DNA of 58,793 nucleotides from positions 1 to 58,793 of the forward strand of contig CAMDCZ010000008.1 of the NCBI GenBank assembly GCA_945890735.1. The letters run 5' to 3'. Within the stretch, counting starts at the first letter, position 1, and each line of letters begins with the position of its first letter. Position numbers and translations under genes: made by a program. This document shows positions 1-9,129 of this stretch, piece after piece. The notes under the pieces are model-generated. The model saw only the letters and a list, made by a program, of their open reading frames with translations, did not search any database and was not told where the DNA came from. The stretch is from Bordetella parapertussis (GTDB lineage: Bacteria; Pseudomonadota; Gammaproteobacteria; Burkholderiales; Burkholderiaceae_C).

Positions 1-24
1 TGACCCTTTGCAGGCGGAAATGTT

Positions 25-53
25 TTGCCACTGCTGTTTTGCTCTGTTCAAAT
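25..53 (+). promoter_or_regulatory. candidate sigma-70 promoter for the porin gene
   Basis: TTGCCA at 25-30 and TCAAAT at 48-53 are separated by 17 bases and precede the porin start by about 77 bases. The -10 matches the consensus at only 4 of 6 positions. This is the best candidate in the short upstream segment, but it is a weak match and the real promoter could lie outside the window. Confidence 0.25.
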
Positions 54-129
54 ATCTTCAGCTTCCTAAATGGAGGTTGGCCCGGGGTTCCATCCGGAGC
101 CCTTTGTTTAACCCTTGGAGAATTTTGAA

Positions 130-1074
130 ATGAAAAAAACCCTCGTTGCTCTCGCAGCCGTTGCAGCTACTTCAGCTGCTTTCGCCGAAGTCACCGTTTT
201 CGGTATCGTTGACCAAGCTGTGGTCAGAACCAAAACAGGAACAGCTGCATCTGTTACCCAAGTTGGGGGAATGCTCACTGGCAGCGAACTTGGCTTCAAA
301 GGCTCGGAAGACCTGGGCAATGGTTTGAAAGCTGACTTCCAAATCCATTTCTCACCATCAATCGATGGCTCAACAGCAGCTACAGCATTAAATGGAACCA
401 CTGTCATTGGTGCCACCAACGGTCCTCGTGCTTACCAATCACACGTTGGTCTCTCCGGCGGTTTTGGTCGTGTTCGCATTGGTCAATTTTTCTCACCCAG
501 TTTTTTCAACAACGTGACCTATGACGGAATTGGCATGGCTCCTGTCAATACATCTGTTGCTTATGTCAACGGTGGCGCTAACCTGTATTCAAATGCCATC
601 GAATACACATTGCCTGACATCGTGAGCGGTCTTGGTGTTTCTTACATGAATTCTCAGGGTGAAACTGCAAACAATATTGGCGGCATGACCAACATTCGTG
701 TTAACTATGCTATCGGAGCATTCTCTGTTGGCTATGCAACTGACACTACAAACACATCTACAACCGTTGACACAAAGAGCACAAGCTTGGGTGCCAGCTA
801 CGACTTCGGTCTTGCCAAGGTTTCCATGTTGCAAGCTGACAGCAAGGCAACAGGCGGCTCAACAACCAAGGGTTCAGCATTTGCTGTTTCAGTTCCTTTT
901 GGCGCAACTTCAGTCACTTTGCAAACCAGCACATCTGGTAGCGACAAGGGCAACCATGTTTTGGTCAAACATGACCTGAGCAAGCGTACCTCAGCCTTGT
1001 TGCACACTGGCAGCAAAAAAGTGTCTTCTGTTACTACAACTTCCACCGCTTTTGGCTTGTGGCACGCTTTCTAA
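130..1074 (+). CDS. Gram-negative outer-membrane porin
   Basis: General diffusion porin of the outer membrane, 314 residues, in the Omp32/porin_4 family common in Comamonadaceae. The start MKKTLVALAAVAATSAAFA is a clear Sec signal peptide with cleavage before Glu20; the mature chain opens with EVTVFGIVDQA, the usual first beta strand of these porins. The protein ends in Phe (LWHAF), the signal recognised by the BAM complex. The ATG at 130 is chosen over the in-frame TTG at 115 because GGAG at 117-120 is correctly spaced and the signal peptide starts there. Base composition is more AT-rich and codon use looser than in the T2SS genes next door, as is common for very highly expressed porins. Pore selectivity cannot be read from the sequence. 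A strong terminator follows, so it is probably monocistronic. Confidence 0.9.
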   Translation: MKKTLVALAAVAATSAAFAEVTVFGIVDQAVVRTKTGTAASVTQVGGMLTGSELGFKGSEDLGNGLKADFQIHFSPSIDGSTAATALNGTTVIGATNGPRAYQSHVGLSGGFGRVRIGQFFSPSFFNNVTYDGIGMAPVNTSVAYVNGGANLYSNAIEYTLPDIVSGLGVSYMNSQGETANNIGGMTNIRVNYAIGAFSVGYATDTTNTSTTVDTKSTSLGASYDFGLAKVSMLQADSKATGGSTTKGSAFAVSVPFGATSVTLQTSTSGSDKGNHVLVKHDLSKRTSALLHTGSKKVSSVTTTSTAFGLWHAF

Positions 1075-1117
1075 TTTGACGCTGACATCTGTCAGCTGAA
1101 GATTGAAAAGTCTGAAA

Positions 1118-1147
1118 CCCCACCTTGGCAACAAGGTGGGGTTTTTT
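1118..1147 (+). terminator. rho-independent terminator of the porin gene
   Basis: A perfect 10-bp stem (CCCCACCTTG at 1118-1127 with CAAGGTGGGG at 1132-1141) and a GCAA loop are followed by six T at 1142-1147. It lies 44 bases after the porin stop and reaches the end of the oppositely oriented gspC. Confidence 0.93.
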
Positions 1148-1655
1148 ACTTGGGCAAGACGCCAGTGGCCGGCTCGGGGCGCACAGGCATGTTCAGCTGA
1201 AGCACAGCGGGGCCGTCCATGCTGGCGCCGAGTTGGGCTTGCTGCAGCGTGACCGATTGCAGCAGCAGACCGGGCAACACCTCGGCACCACGCGCAAACG
1301 GTTTTGCGGCTTGACCATCGACCGCGATCAAGGCCACCGATTGCTTGGCGCCCGATTTGGCAATGCCCACCAGGGCCAAACGGCTGCTGATCTCAGGGGC
1401 TGCGACTGCGGGGCTTGACGCACCAGCGAGCGTGGCGCCCAACACCTTGCCAATGTCGCCGGCGGGCAAGCTGCCTGAGGGTGTGGCATCCAGGGTGATG
1501 TTGGGTGCCAGCGGTTTGCCGTCGCCCGGCCAAAACGCCAAGCCCCAAGCCACCGCCGATGCCGCGGCGGCCCCCCACAGCACGGTGGCACTCAAGCCAG
1601 ACAGCCAATGTGACCAAGCAGCGGGTGTGGCGGTGAAAGCTGACTTTTGCAACAT
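1146..1655 (-). CDS. gspC: type II secretion system protein GspC, short form
   Basis: Inner-membrane clamp protein of the type II secretion system that links the inner-membrane platform to the secretin GspD. The 169-residue protein has a cytoplasmic N-terminus, one membrane segment around residues 22-40, an Ala/Pro-rich linker and a C-terminal homology-region-like domain (LALVGIAKSG onward). It stops after that domain, so the PDZ or coiled-coil C-terminus of longer GspC proteins is absent. The ATG at 1655 is chosen because the in-frame extension to 1748 runs across the gspG start and is not conserved-looking. It diverges from gspG with only 44 bases between the start codons. Assignment rests on topology, the HR-like segment and location beside a full gsp operon. 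Confidence 0.78.
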   Translation of the reverse strand: MLQKSAFTATPAAWSHWLSGLSATVLWGAAAASAVAWGLAFWPGDGKPLAPNITLDATPSGSLPAGDIGKVLGATLAGASSPAVAAPEISSRLALVGIAKSGAKQSVALIAVDGQAAKPFARGAEVLPGLLLQSVTLQQAQLGASMDGPAVLQLNMPVRPEPATGVLPK

Positions 1656-1699
1656 GGTCGGATTATCATGCAGGCTGTCTCTCACCAAATGAAACCACC

Positions 1700-2152
1700 A
1701 TGTCCTCAGCCCGTATCCTCGACACCAAGACCCCGCAACGCCAGTCACAAAACGGTTTCACGCTGATCGAACTGATGGTGGTTTTGGTGATCATCGGGGT
1801 GTTGGCTGCTTTGATCGTGCCCAATGTCTTGAACCGCGCGGATGACGCACGCATCACCGCTGCCCGCACCGATGTCAACAACCTCATGCAGGCCTTGAAG
1901 CTCTACCGCCTGGACAACCAGCGTTACCCTTCCGCCGAACAGGGCTTGTCTGCCTTGGTCACCCAACCAACGGTCGAACCCTTGCCCACCCAATGGAAAA
2001 CCTATGTCGACAAACTGCCCAACGACCCCTGGGGCCGCCCCTACCAGTTCTTGAACCCAGGCATCAAAGGCGAAGTCGATGTGCTGTCGTTTGGCGCGGA
2101 TGGCCAAGCCGGCGGTGACGGCAAAAACGCCGACATTGGCAGTTGGGAATGA
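1700..2152 (+). CDS. gspG: type II secretion major pseudopilin GspG
   Basis: Major subunit of the T2SS pseudopilus, which pushes folded substrates through the GspD secretin. The 150-residue precursor has a short basic leader, then the prepilin peptidase site G|FTLIE and a hydrophobic helix (MVVLVIIGVLAALIVPNVL). The C-terminal part has the GspG pattern YPSAEQGLSAL ... NDPWGRPYQF and an acidic calcium-site-like end (FGADGQAGGDG). It is the first gene of a tightly packed rightward operon G-H-I-J-K-L-M-N-D-E-F. Processing needs a PilD/GspO prepilin peptidase, which is not in this window. Confidence 0.96.
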   Translation: MSSARILDTKTPQRQSQNGFTLIELMVVLVIIGVLAALIVPNVLNRADDARITAARTDVNNLMQALKLYRLDNQRYPSAEQGLSALVTQPTVEPLPTQWKTYVDKLPNDPWGRPYQFLNPGIKGEVDVLSFGADGQAGGDGKNADIGSWE

Positions 2153-2165
2153 CGTTGACAAGCCC

Positions 2166-2618
2166 GTGCGCTGGATCCGCTTGACCCCTGGCCCGTTGCG
2201 CAACCAGGGCTTTACTTTGATTGAACTGCTGGTGGTGCTGGCTTTGGTGGCGATCGGCAGCAGCCTGGTGGTGCTGAGTTTGCGAGATGCACCCGAGCAC
2301 CAGTTGTCGCAAGAAGCCGACCGTCTGATCGCGGTACTCGAAGCCGCCAAAGCCCAAGCCAGGAGCACCAGCACGCCGCTTCGCTGGCAAGCCAATGAAC
2401 AAGGTTTCAGCATCAGTCCCTTGATGGGTGGTGTCCCCCAAGTCATGGCTTGGCTGCACCCGGGCACCCGCGCCGAGCCCAGCGTCGTGGTGATCAGTGC
2501 GGAGCCGGTGCAATTGCCCCTGCAAATCCAATTGCGACAAACCACTGCAGTGAACGGGCGAGTGCAAACACGCACGTTTGGCAGTGACGGTGCATCCGCC
2601 TTTCGGGTGCTGCCATGA
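2166..2618 (+). CDS. gspH: type II secretion minor pseudopilin GspH
   Basis: Minor pseudopilin of the T2SS pseudopilus tip or shaft. The prepilin motif QG|FTLIELLVVLALVAIG is followed by a domain of about 120 residues with GspH-like strands (DAPEHQLSQEADRLIAVLEAAKAQARSTSTP). No ATG gives a sensible leader. A GTG at 2166 gives a 14-residue leader and starts just after the gspG stop. An in-frame ATG at 2100 would overlap gspG by 53 bases, and neither has a convincing ribosome-binding site, so the start is uncertain. The stop overlaps the gspI start by 4 bases. Confidence 0.88.
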   Translation: MRWIRLTPGPLRNQGFTLIELLVVLALVAIGSSLVVLSLRDAPEHQLSQEADRLIAVLEAAKAQARSTSTPLRWQANEQGFSISPLMGGVPQVMAWLHPGTRAEPSVVVISAEPVQLPLQIQLRQTTAVNGRVQTRTFGSDGASAFRVLP

Positions 2619-2998
2619 CTGACCAGACCTTGGCGCCGACAAGCCAGCGCAACTGGGGTTTCACCTTGCTAGAGGTGTTGGTGGCTTTGGCCATTTTGGC
2701 CATCGGCTTGATGGCGGGTTTGCGCGCTGCGGCCAGCATGACCGATAACGCGCAGCGCCAGTGGCAGGTGTTGATGGCGCAGGTGTGTGCTGACAATGCC
2801 TTGGTGCAGTTGCGCATGGCCTCGCAGTTGGCCAATGTGGGTGAACAGCGCGTGGCCTGTCCGCAAGCCAGCCTCTCGCTGAGTGTGGTGGTCACGGTGG
2901 CAGCCACGCCCAATCCGTCGTTTCGGCGGGTAGACGCGCAGGTCTTGGATGGCGTGACGCCCTTGCTGCGGGTCACCAGTTTGCAAAGTCGGTTCTGA
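2615..2998 (+). CDS. gspI: type II secretion minor pseudopilin GspI
   Basis: Minor pseudopilin that with GspJ and GspK forms the tip complex of the pseudopilus. The 127-residue precursor has the site WG|FTLLEVLVALAILAIGLMA; Glu at mature position 5 is kept, as needed for assembly. The rest matches the short GspI family length. The ATG overlaps the gspH stop (ATGA), so translation is probably coupled. Confidence 0.92.
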   Translation: MTDQTLAPTSQRNWGFTLLEVLVALAILAIGLMAGLRAAASMTDNAQRQWQVLMAQVCADNALVQLRMASQLANVGEQRVACPQASLSLSVVVTVAATPNPSFRRVDAQVLDGVTPLLRVTSLQSRF

Positions 2999-2999
2999 C

Positions 3000-3650
3000 A
3001 TGCGGCAACGGGGCTTCACCTTGGTCGAGTTGTTGATGGCCCTGGCCTTGATGGCGGTGCTGGGTGTGCTGAGTTGGCGTGGCTTGGACACCATGGTGCG
3101 CACCCGTGAAAAAACCCAGTTGCGCATCGACACCGTCGCCTTGGCGCAAACCAGCATCGCCCAATGGCGTGCCGATTTGGACGCCCTGCAGCCGATGCCT
3201 GGCGTGCTCAACGACAGCGCGATTGACTGGGATGGACGGGTGTTGCGGGTGTTGCGTCGCCATGGCACGCCCCAGGCACGCGGCCAAGACAGTGGCATGC
3301 AAGTGACTGCCTGGACCGTGCGAGAGGGTCACTGGTGGCGTTGGCAGTCCCCGCCTTTGTTCAACCGTGCCAGCCTGAACCAGGCCTGGGCGCTGGCCCA
3401 GCAATGGGGGCAAAACCCCAGCGATGCCTCACGCCGCCTGGAAGCCCGCCTGATGGCCGCGCAAAGTTGGCAGCTGTTTTACTTTCGGGACAACGCTTGG
3501 ACCAACCCGATGAGCAGCACCGGCAGCAACCCGGCTCCGCTGAAGTCACCCGACGGGGTGCGCTTGCTGTTGGAACTGGGGCCGCCGGTGGATGCGGGCA
3601 CGGTCACCCTCGACTGGGTGCGTCCCAGTTTCAACCCCAGCCGATCATGA
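3000..3650 (+). CDS. gspJ: type II secretion minor pseudopilin GspJ
   Basis: Tip-complex pseudopilin, 216 residues. The very short leader MRQRG is followed by FTLVELLMALALMAVLGVLSW, then the GspJ pattern LSWRGLDTMVRTREKTQLR. It begins 1 base after gspI stops and its stop overlaps the ATG of gspK (ATGA), consistent with coupled expression of the I-J-K tip trimer. Confidence 0.92.
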   Translation: MRQRGFTLVELLMALALMAVLGVLSWRGLDTMVRTREKTQLRIDTVALAQTSIAQWRADLDALQPMPGVLNDSAIDWDGRVLRVLRRHGTPQARGQDSGMQVTAWTVREGHWWRWQSPPLFNRASLNQAWALAQQWGQNPSDASRRLEARLMAAQSWQLFYFRDNAWTNPMSSTGSNPAPLKSPDGVRLLLELGPPVDAGTVTLDWVRPSFNPSRS

Positions 3651-4633
3651 AGCACCTGCGGCCAATGCACACCACACAAGGTGCGGCCCTGTTGATGGCC
3701 TTGCTCACCGTGGCCTTGGTGGCGGTGCTCGCCTCAGCGGCCCTGTGGCAACAATGGCGCACCTTGGCTGTCGAGAGCGCCGAGCGGGATGCGCAACAAG
3801 CCCATTGGCTGTTGGCCGGTGCCAACGACTGGGCGCGGGTGGTGTTGCGCGAAGACGCCCGCACCAGCACCACCGACCACTTGGCCGAGCCTTGGGCCAC
3901 GCCCTTGCGCGAAGCGCGTTTGTCGGATTTTTTGGCGGCGGCTCCGGGCGGCAGCTTGACCGTCACCGATGGTTTGGCACAACAGGTGTTCTTGTCTGGC
4001 CGGATCACCGACATGCAGTCGCGCTTGAACTTGGGCAATTTGATGGTGCAGGGCCAATTGCAGACCGCTGAAATGAAAAGCCTGGAGCGGCTTTACCAAG
4101 TGCTGGGCCTGCCGCTGGCGGAGTTGCAGGCATGGACGGCTGCCTGGCAGGCCGCGGCACAGCTCACCCCAGCGTCTCAGGCACCTTTGCTGCCCCAACA
4201 CCTGGAGCAGTTGGCCTGGTTGGGTGTGAGTCCAGGCAGTCTGGCGCGGCTGGCACCGCACCTGGCAGTGCTGCCCAGCCCCAGCAGCGTGAATCTCAAC
4301 ACCGCCAGCGCCGAGGTGCTCTATGCCAGCTTGCACAGCCTCAACATCGCCCGCGCCCAGTCCTTGGTGAAAGAGCGCAACCAGCAACCCTGGGACAACT
4401 TGTCTGATCTGCGCAGCCGCTTGGGCGCGGACGCTGCCAGTGTGAGCGACAGCCGTCATGGCCTGAGCAGCCGCTACTTTGAGGTGGTGGGGCAGATTCG
4501 GCAAAGCCAGACCACAGTGCTCCAGCGCAGCTTGATGGTTCGCGATGGTGTGCAAACCAAAGCGGTTTGGCGCGAGCGTCGCGCCCTGCACAGCGAGCCA
4601 GGGTGCCTCTCTACAATCGAGCTGCCATGCTGA
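3647..4633 (+). CDS. gspK: type II secretion minor pseudopilin GspK
   Basis: Large pseudopilin that caps the pseudopilus. The leader MKHLRPMHTTQG is followed by AALLMALLTVALVAVLASA, which lacks the Glu at mature position 5, a known hallmark of GspK. The body has the GspK helical region with VNLNTASAEVLYA (helix-hairpin-helix-like) and SDLRSRLG. At 328 residues it is a normal family length. The ATG at 3647 overlaps the gspJ stop; an alternative ATG at 3665 would leave a shorter leader. The open frame extends further upstream but only over gspJ. Confidence 0.92.
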   Translation: MKHLRPMHTTQGAALLMALLTVALVAVLASAALWQQWRTLAVESAERDAQQAHWLLAGANDWARVVLREDARTSTTDHLAEPWATPLREARLSDFLAAAPGGSLTVTDGLAQQVFLSGRITDMQSRLNLGNLMVQGQLQTAEMKSLERLYQVLGLPLAELQAWTAAWQAAAQLTPASQAPLLPQHLEQLAWLGVSPGSLARLAPHLAVLPSPSSVNLNTASAEVLYASLHSLNIARAQSLVKERNQQPWDNLSDLRSRLGADAASVSDSRHGLSSRYFEVVGQIRQSQTTVLQRSLMVRDGVQTKAVWRERRALHSEPGCLSTIELPC

Positions 4634-5808
4634 TCCTGCGTTTGTCGCCCCAACCGAGCACGAACTTTGAATTCATTCTCAGTTCCACCGGTCAAACCGT
4701 GTCTGGCAGTGGGCAAGCCACGGCAGCGCAGCTGCCGCCCAGCCCGGGCGAGGTGGTGGCGGTGGTGCCTTGGCAGGTGTTGTCTTGGCACCGCGCCCAC
4801 TTGCCGCCAGGGGTCGGCGCCCGTTGGCCTGCGCTGTTGCCCAACCTGCTGGAAGAACAGTTGCTGCAAGACCCGAAAGACCTGCATTGCGTGCTGGCCC
4901 CCGATGCCGGGGTTGCCCTGCGACAAGGTGGGACGGTCACCATCGCGGTCTGCGCCAAAGCGTGGTTGCGCCAAGCCTTGGCCCCTTTAGAGGCCGCTGG
5001 GGTGCGGGTGCAACGCCTGGTGCCCGAGTTGTCACCCCGGTTCCCATCCGAACTGCATTTGCTCCATGAGAACGGCAGCTTGCAAGTGCTGCTGTGCCAA
5101 GGCGAGGCCGTCTGGCGCATGCCAGCCCAGCCCACGCTGGCCGCCAGTGTGGCCGGCAACTTGCCCGACAGCGTGTGGGCTGAGCCTGCAGTGGCCGACC
5201 AAGCAGCGCGCTGGTCTGCCTTGGACCCCCAGTTACAAAGCGCCCCGCAACGCTGGCTGCGTGCCAGCCAAACCGGCTGGGACCTGGCCCAAGGCGAATG
5301 GGCACACAACAGCCGGGTGCGGGGCCAACGGTGGCTGCAACACACCTGGCGTGAACTTTGGCATGGCCCGGTTTGGCAGTCCGCCAGACGGGGCCTGTTG
5401 GCCTTGTTGCTGGTGCAACTCGTTGGCCTCAACGCTTGGGCCTGGCGCGAACAGCACCTGATTGGGCTGCAACAGGCCGAGCTCAAACGCATGCTCACAG
5501 ACAGCTTTCCCAAGGTCAGCGTGGTGGTCGATGCCCCGGCGCAAATGCGCCGCGAGGTACAGGCTTTGCAACAAGGGGCAGGCTTGCCTCAAACGCAAGA
5601 CCTGGACGCGATGCTGCAAGCCTTGTCCGCCCACTGGCCGGGCAACACTGTCCCCATGACGCTTGACTACCGGGGCGGCGAACTGCGGCTGACCGGGCTG
5701 TCTGCAGCCGACCAACAAAGCCTGGCCCAAGTGCCGTGGGGCACGCTGGGCTACCAATGGCGCAGCGAGGGCCAGCAAGGCAGCTTGCGCCTGGGGGCCC
5801 AGCGGTGA
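4627..5808 (+). CDS. gspL: type II secretion inner-membrane protein GspL
   Basis: Bitopic platform protein that recruits the ATPase GspE through its cytoplasmic actin-like domain and pairs with GspM in the periplasm. The 393-residue protein has an N-terminal cytoplasmic domain of about 255 residues (VPWQVLSWHRAHLPPG, LLEEQLLQDPKDLHCVL), one membrane segment near 260-280 (GLLALLLVQLVGLNAWAW) and a periplasmic ferredoxin-like end. The ATG at 4627 sits inside the end of gspK with a 7-base overlap. Confidence 0.9.
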   Translation: MLILRLSPQPSTNFEFILSSTGQTVSGSGQATAAQLPPSPGEVVAVVPWQVLSWHRAHLPPGVGARWPALLPNLLEEQLLQDPKDLHCVLAPDAGVALRQGGTVTIAVCAKAWLRQALAPLEAAGVRVQRLVPELSPRFPSELHLLHENGSLQVLLCQGEAVWRMPAQPTLAASVAGNLPDSVWAEPAVADQAARWSALDPQLQSAPQRWLRASQTGWDLAQGEWAHNSRVRGQRWLQHTWRELWHGPVWQSARRGLLALLLVQLVGLNAWAWREQHLIGLQQAELKRMLTDSFPKVSVVVDAPAQMRREVQALQQGAGLPQTQDLDAMLQALSAHWPGNTVPMTLDYRGGELRLTGLSAADQQSLAQVPWGTLGYQWRSEGQQGSLRLGAQR

Positions 5809-6278
5809 TGAAAGCCTGGCAACAGTGGCTGTCGCAGCGCAGCCCGCGCGAACAAACCGGCATCCGCTGGGCGGCTGGCTTGGTCTTGGTCTGGCTGGTC
5901 TGGAGCTGGGCGCTTGCGCCGGCCTGGCAGGTGTTGTCGACCAGTGCCGCGCAGCGCGAGCGTTTGGCGCAACAACGCAGCGACATGCAGGGCTTGCAAC
6001 AACAAGCACAGTTGTTGCGAAACGCGCCCCGCGTCTCCACCGAACAAGCAGCACAGTTGTTGCAGCAACTGGCCGTGGCTGCCGGCCCTGGGGTGACATT
6101 CAAGCGCCAAGGCACTCAAGTTCAACTCGGCTTCCAAGGCTTGTCGCCCAAGGCCTTGGCCGACTTGTTGCGCCAGTCGCGCAGCCAAGCCCATGCACGG
6201 GTGCAATCGGCTCAATGGCAGCAACGAGAGAACGTTTGGGAAGGCCAGCTGGTGTTTGGCTTGCCAACACAGCCCTGA
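5808..6278 (+). CDS. gspM: type II secretion inner-membrane protein GspM
   Basis: Small bitopic platform protein partnering GspL. The 156-residue protein starts MKAWQQWLSQRSPREQTG, has one membrane segment around residues 22-42 and then a Gln/Arg-rich periplasmic coiled coil (LAQQRSDMQGLQQQAQLL), followed by a small ferredoxin-like domain. The ATG shares its first base with the last base of the gspL stop. The initiation site could be the neighbouring GTG at 5805. Confidence 0.88.
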   Translation: MKAWQQWLSQRSPREQTGIRWAAGLVLVWLVWSWALAPAWQVLSTSAAQRERLAQQRSDMQGLQQQAQLLRNAPRVSTEQAAQLLQQLAVAAGPGVTFKRQGTQVQLGFQGLSPKALADLLRQSRSQAHARVQSAQWQQRENVWEGQLVFGLPTQP

Positions 6279-6281
6279 ACC

Positions 6282-7070
6282 ATGCGCCGCCCTGACCTGC
6301 TCAAGCCTGGCCATCGCGGCATGCGCTGGGGCGTGGTCTTGGGCGTGCTGCTGGGCCTGCTGGTGTTTGCCCCCGCGCGCTGGTTGGCGGACGGTGTGAA
6401 TGCCGCCAGTCGCGGTCGGGTGCAACTGCGTGACGCGCAGGGCACGGTCTGGCGTGGCCACGCGCAATGGGTGCTGACCAGCGGTGCCGGGGGTCAAGAC
6501 GCGCTGGCCTTGCCCGAGCGTGTGCACTGGCAAGTCTTCGTCAAACCCAATGCCAGTTTGTGGCTGCAACTGCAGGTGGCTGGCAGCACGCCAGAGCCCA
6601 TCGGCTTGGCATGGACACCCCGTTGGTCCGGCACCACGGTGCGTTTGACATCCGCCCACAGCGTTTGGCCGGCACAATGGCTGGCTGGTTTGGGTGCGCC
6701 TTGGAACACCATGGGCTTGACCGGGCAGATGCATTTGCGCTTGCATCAGTTGCAATGGTCTTGGCAAGGTCAACAAGGCGTGCTCAGCGGGCAGGCCGAG
6801 CTTGAATGCCAAGACATGGCCTCGGCCCTGTCGACCGTGCAACCCTTGGGCAGCTACACCTTGCATTGGCAAGGCGGCGACAAACCCACGCTGCAACTGC
6901 GAACGGTCCAGGGCAAGCTGCGGTTACAAGGCACGGGCAGTTGGGGGCCGCAAGGATTTCGATTTGAGGGTTTGGCGCGATCGGAAAGCGAGAACGACAG
7001 CGCATTGCGCAATTTGCTGGGTGTGCTGGGGCAGCGCCGTGGCAACACAACCGTATTGAGATGGGGATGA
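6282..7070 (+). CDS. gspN: type II secretion protein GspN
   Basis: Accessory T2SS protein found in a subset of systems, notably in Burkholderiales and Xanthomonas, where it sits between gspM and gspD. The 262-residue protein has an N-terminal membrane anchor (WGVVLGVLLGLLVFAPARWLA) and a long periplasmic beta-rich domain with GTVWRGHAQW and GLTGQMHLRLHQLQWSWQGQQ (the latter part of the typical GspN pattern). Its exact role is unknown; it may assist the secretin or link it to GspC. Spacing to gspD is 4 bases. Confidence 0.87.
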   Translation: MRRPDLLKPGHRGMRWGVVLGVLLGLLVFAPARWLADGVNAASRGRVQLRDAQGTVWRGHAQWVLTSGAGGQDALALPERVHWQVFVKPNASLWLQLQVAGSTPEPIGLAWTPRWSGTTVRLTSAHSVWPAQWLAGLGAPWNTMGLTGQMHLRLHQLQWSWQGQQGVLSGQAELECQDMASALSTVQPLGSYTLHWQGGDKPTLQLRTVQGKLRLQGTGSWGPQGFRFEGLARSESENDSALRNLLGVLGQRRGNTTVLRWG

Positions 7071-7074
7071 AGAC

Positions 7075-9126
7075 ATGTTGAACCGACACACCGCACTGAC
7101 CTGGCTGCTGGCTGGTTTGCTCAGCTTGAGCGCGCCTTGGGCGACGGCGCAAAAAGCCCGCGCTGGCGCAGCACCCATCACCTTGAACTTTGTCAATGCC
7201 GAGATCGAAGCCGTGGCCCGCACCTTGGCGGGTTTGACCAACCGCAGCCTGGTGGTCGACCCGCGTGTCAAAGGCACGGTCACGCTCAGCACCGACAAAC
7301 CGGTGCCACCGGCGGTGGCATGGAACCAGTTTTTGGCGGTGCTGCGTTTGCAAGGCTTTGCGGTGATTGAAACCCAAGGCCTGTTCAAGGTGGTGCCCGA
7401 GGCAGAGGCCAAACTCCAGGGTGGTCAAAACGCGGTGGTGGCCGCCACGGGTGCGCCCAACAACGCGCAGGTGATGACGCAAATCTTCAAGCTCAACCAT
7501 GAAAACGCCAACAACCTGGTGGCCGTGCTGCGCCCCCTGATCAGCCCGAACAACACGATCAATGTCAATCCCGGCAGCAACGCCCTGGTCATCACCGACT
7601 ATGCCGACAACCTGCAACGCCTGGGCAAGATCATCGCCTCGCTCGACGTGGCCACCGCCACCGACCTCGAGGTCATCCCCCTGCAACACGCGATCGCCAG
7701 CGACATGGCCCAGTTGCTCAACCGCTTGACCGAGAGCAACAGCGCGCCCGGTGCGGCACCTGCGGCAGGCGGCAGTGCCGAGAGCGCATACAAAACCACC
7801 ATCCTGGCCGAACCGCGCAGCAACGCGATCATCGTGCGCTCGGCCAACCCTGCTCGCCAAGCCCAGGTGCGCAGCCTGATCGACAAGCTCGACCGCGCAG
7901 GCAGTGAGCTCGCCAGCGGCAACATCCATGTGGTGTATTTGAAAAACGCCGACGCCACCAAACTCGCCAACACCTTGCGTGCAGCCTTGTCATCCAACGC
8001 AGGCGGTTTGGCTACTGCGGGTGCGCCCGGTGCCACAGCCACTGGCGGCGTGGCCCCTGGCAGCGCTGCGGCCAGCAACATGCCCACCACCGGTGGGCAA
8101 ATCCAGGCCGACATCGCCACCAACTCGCTGGTCATCACCGCACCAGAGCCGCAGTACCGACAACTGCGTGCGGTCATCGACTCGCTCGACCAACGCCGCG
8201 CCCAGGTGTTGGTGGAGAGCCTGATCGTGGAAGTTGACTCGGCCAAGGAATCGCAATTTGGCATCCAGTGGCAAAACCTGATGGGCAGCAGCAACAAAAC
8301 CATTGGTTTGCTGGGCACCAATTTCGCCACCAACAACCTGTTGAACCTGAGCAGCAACCCCAGCGCCGGTGCAGTCGGGCAAGGCTTGAACATCGGCACC
8401 GCACGGCAAGTCGATGGCAAATACCTGATGACCTCTTTGGCCAATTTTTTGCAGACCACCGGCGGCAGCAACATCTTGTCGCGCCCGTCTTTGCTGACCT
8501 TGGACAACGAAGAGGCCAAGATCGTGGTTGGCCAAAACGTGCCTTTCGTGACAGGCCAGTACACCAACAACAACAGCAACAACGGCTCGGTCAACCCGTT
8601 TCAAACGGTTGAGCGCAAAGACGTGGGCCTGACCTTGAAAGTCAAACCGCAAATCAGCGACACCGGCACCATCAAGCTCACCATCTACCAAGAGGTCTCC
8701 AGCGTGGACACCTCCAAAAAACTCACCGACGGCCTGATCACCAACAAGCGCTCGATCGAGTCCAACATCCTGGTCGCCGATGGCAGCGTGGTGGTCTTGG
8801 GCGGTTTGCTCTCGGACAACTACACCGACAACCGCCAGCAGGTGCCTGGCTTGGGCGACTTGCCGTTCTTTGGCAATTTGTTTCGCAACGAAAGCCGCAG
8901 CCGCAGCAAAACCAATCTGATGATCTTCTTGCGCCCGGTGGTGGTGCGCGATGACGCCAGCACCGAGGTGCTCACCAGCGGGCGTTACCAAGACATGCAA
9001 GGCCTGCAGCAAAACGCCGACAAACCTGAGACACCGATGCTGCCCATCCCCAACGACCAGGTGCTGCCGCCCTTGCCTGCGCCTGCATCCATCCCCGATG
9101 CCCCGGTGGCTACCCCGGTCAACTGA
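7075..9126 (+). CDS. gspD: type II secretion outer-membrane secretin GspD
   Basis: Secretin that forms the outer-membrane channel of the T2SS. The 683-residue precursor has a signal peptide (about residues 1-25, ending ATAQ), an N0 domain (ITLNFVNAEIEAVARTLAGL), N1-N3 KH-like repeats marked by NTINVNPGSNALVITDYADN and EPRSNAIIVRSANP, a Gly/Ala-rich insert near 315-340, and the secretin beta-barrel with LSRPSLLTLDNEEAKIVVGQ and VPGLGDLPFFGNLFRN. No lipobox is seen. The last 60 residues are Pro-rich and could be an S domain for a pilotin, but no pilotin gene is nearby. Confidence 0.96.
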   Translation: MLNRHTALTWLLAGLLSLSAPWATAQKARAGAAPITLNFVNAEIEAVARTLAGLTNRSLVVDPRVKGTVTLSTDKPVPPAVAWNQFLAVLRLQGFAVIETQGLFKVVPEAEAKLQGGQNAVVAATGAPNNAQVMTQIFKLNHENANNLVAVLRPLISPNNTINVNPGSNALVITDYADNLQRLGKIIASLDVATATDLEVIPLQHAIASDMAQLLNRLTESNSAPGAAPAAGGSAESAYKTTILAEPRSNAIIVRSANPARQAQVRSLIDKLDRAGSELASGNIHVVYLKNADATKLANTLRAALSSNAGGLATAGAPGATATGGVAPGSAAASNMPTTGGQIQADIATNSLVITAPEPQYRQLRAVIDSLDQRRAQVLVESLIVEVDSAKESQFGIQWQNLMGSSNKTIGLLGTNFATNNLLNLSSNPSAGAVGQGLNIGTARQVDGKYLMTSLANFLQTTGGSNILSRPSLLTLDNEEAKIVVGQNVPFVTGQYTNNNSNNGSVNPFQTVERKDVGLTLKVKPQISDTGTIKLTIYQEVSSVDTSKKLTDGLITNKRSIESNILVADGSVVVLGGLLSDNYTDNRQQVPGLGDLPFFGNLFRNESRSRSKTNLMIFLRPVVVRDDASTEVLTSGRYQDMQGLQQNADKPETPMLPIPNDQVLPPLPAPASIPDAPVATPVN

Positions 9127-9129
9127 ACC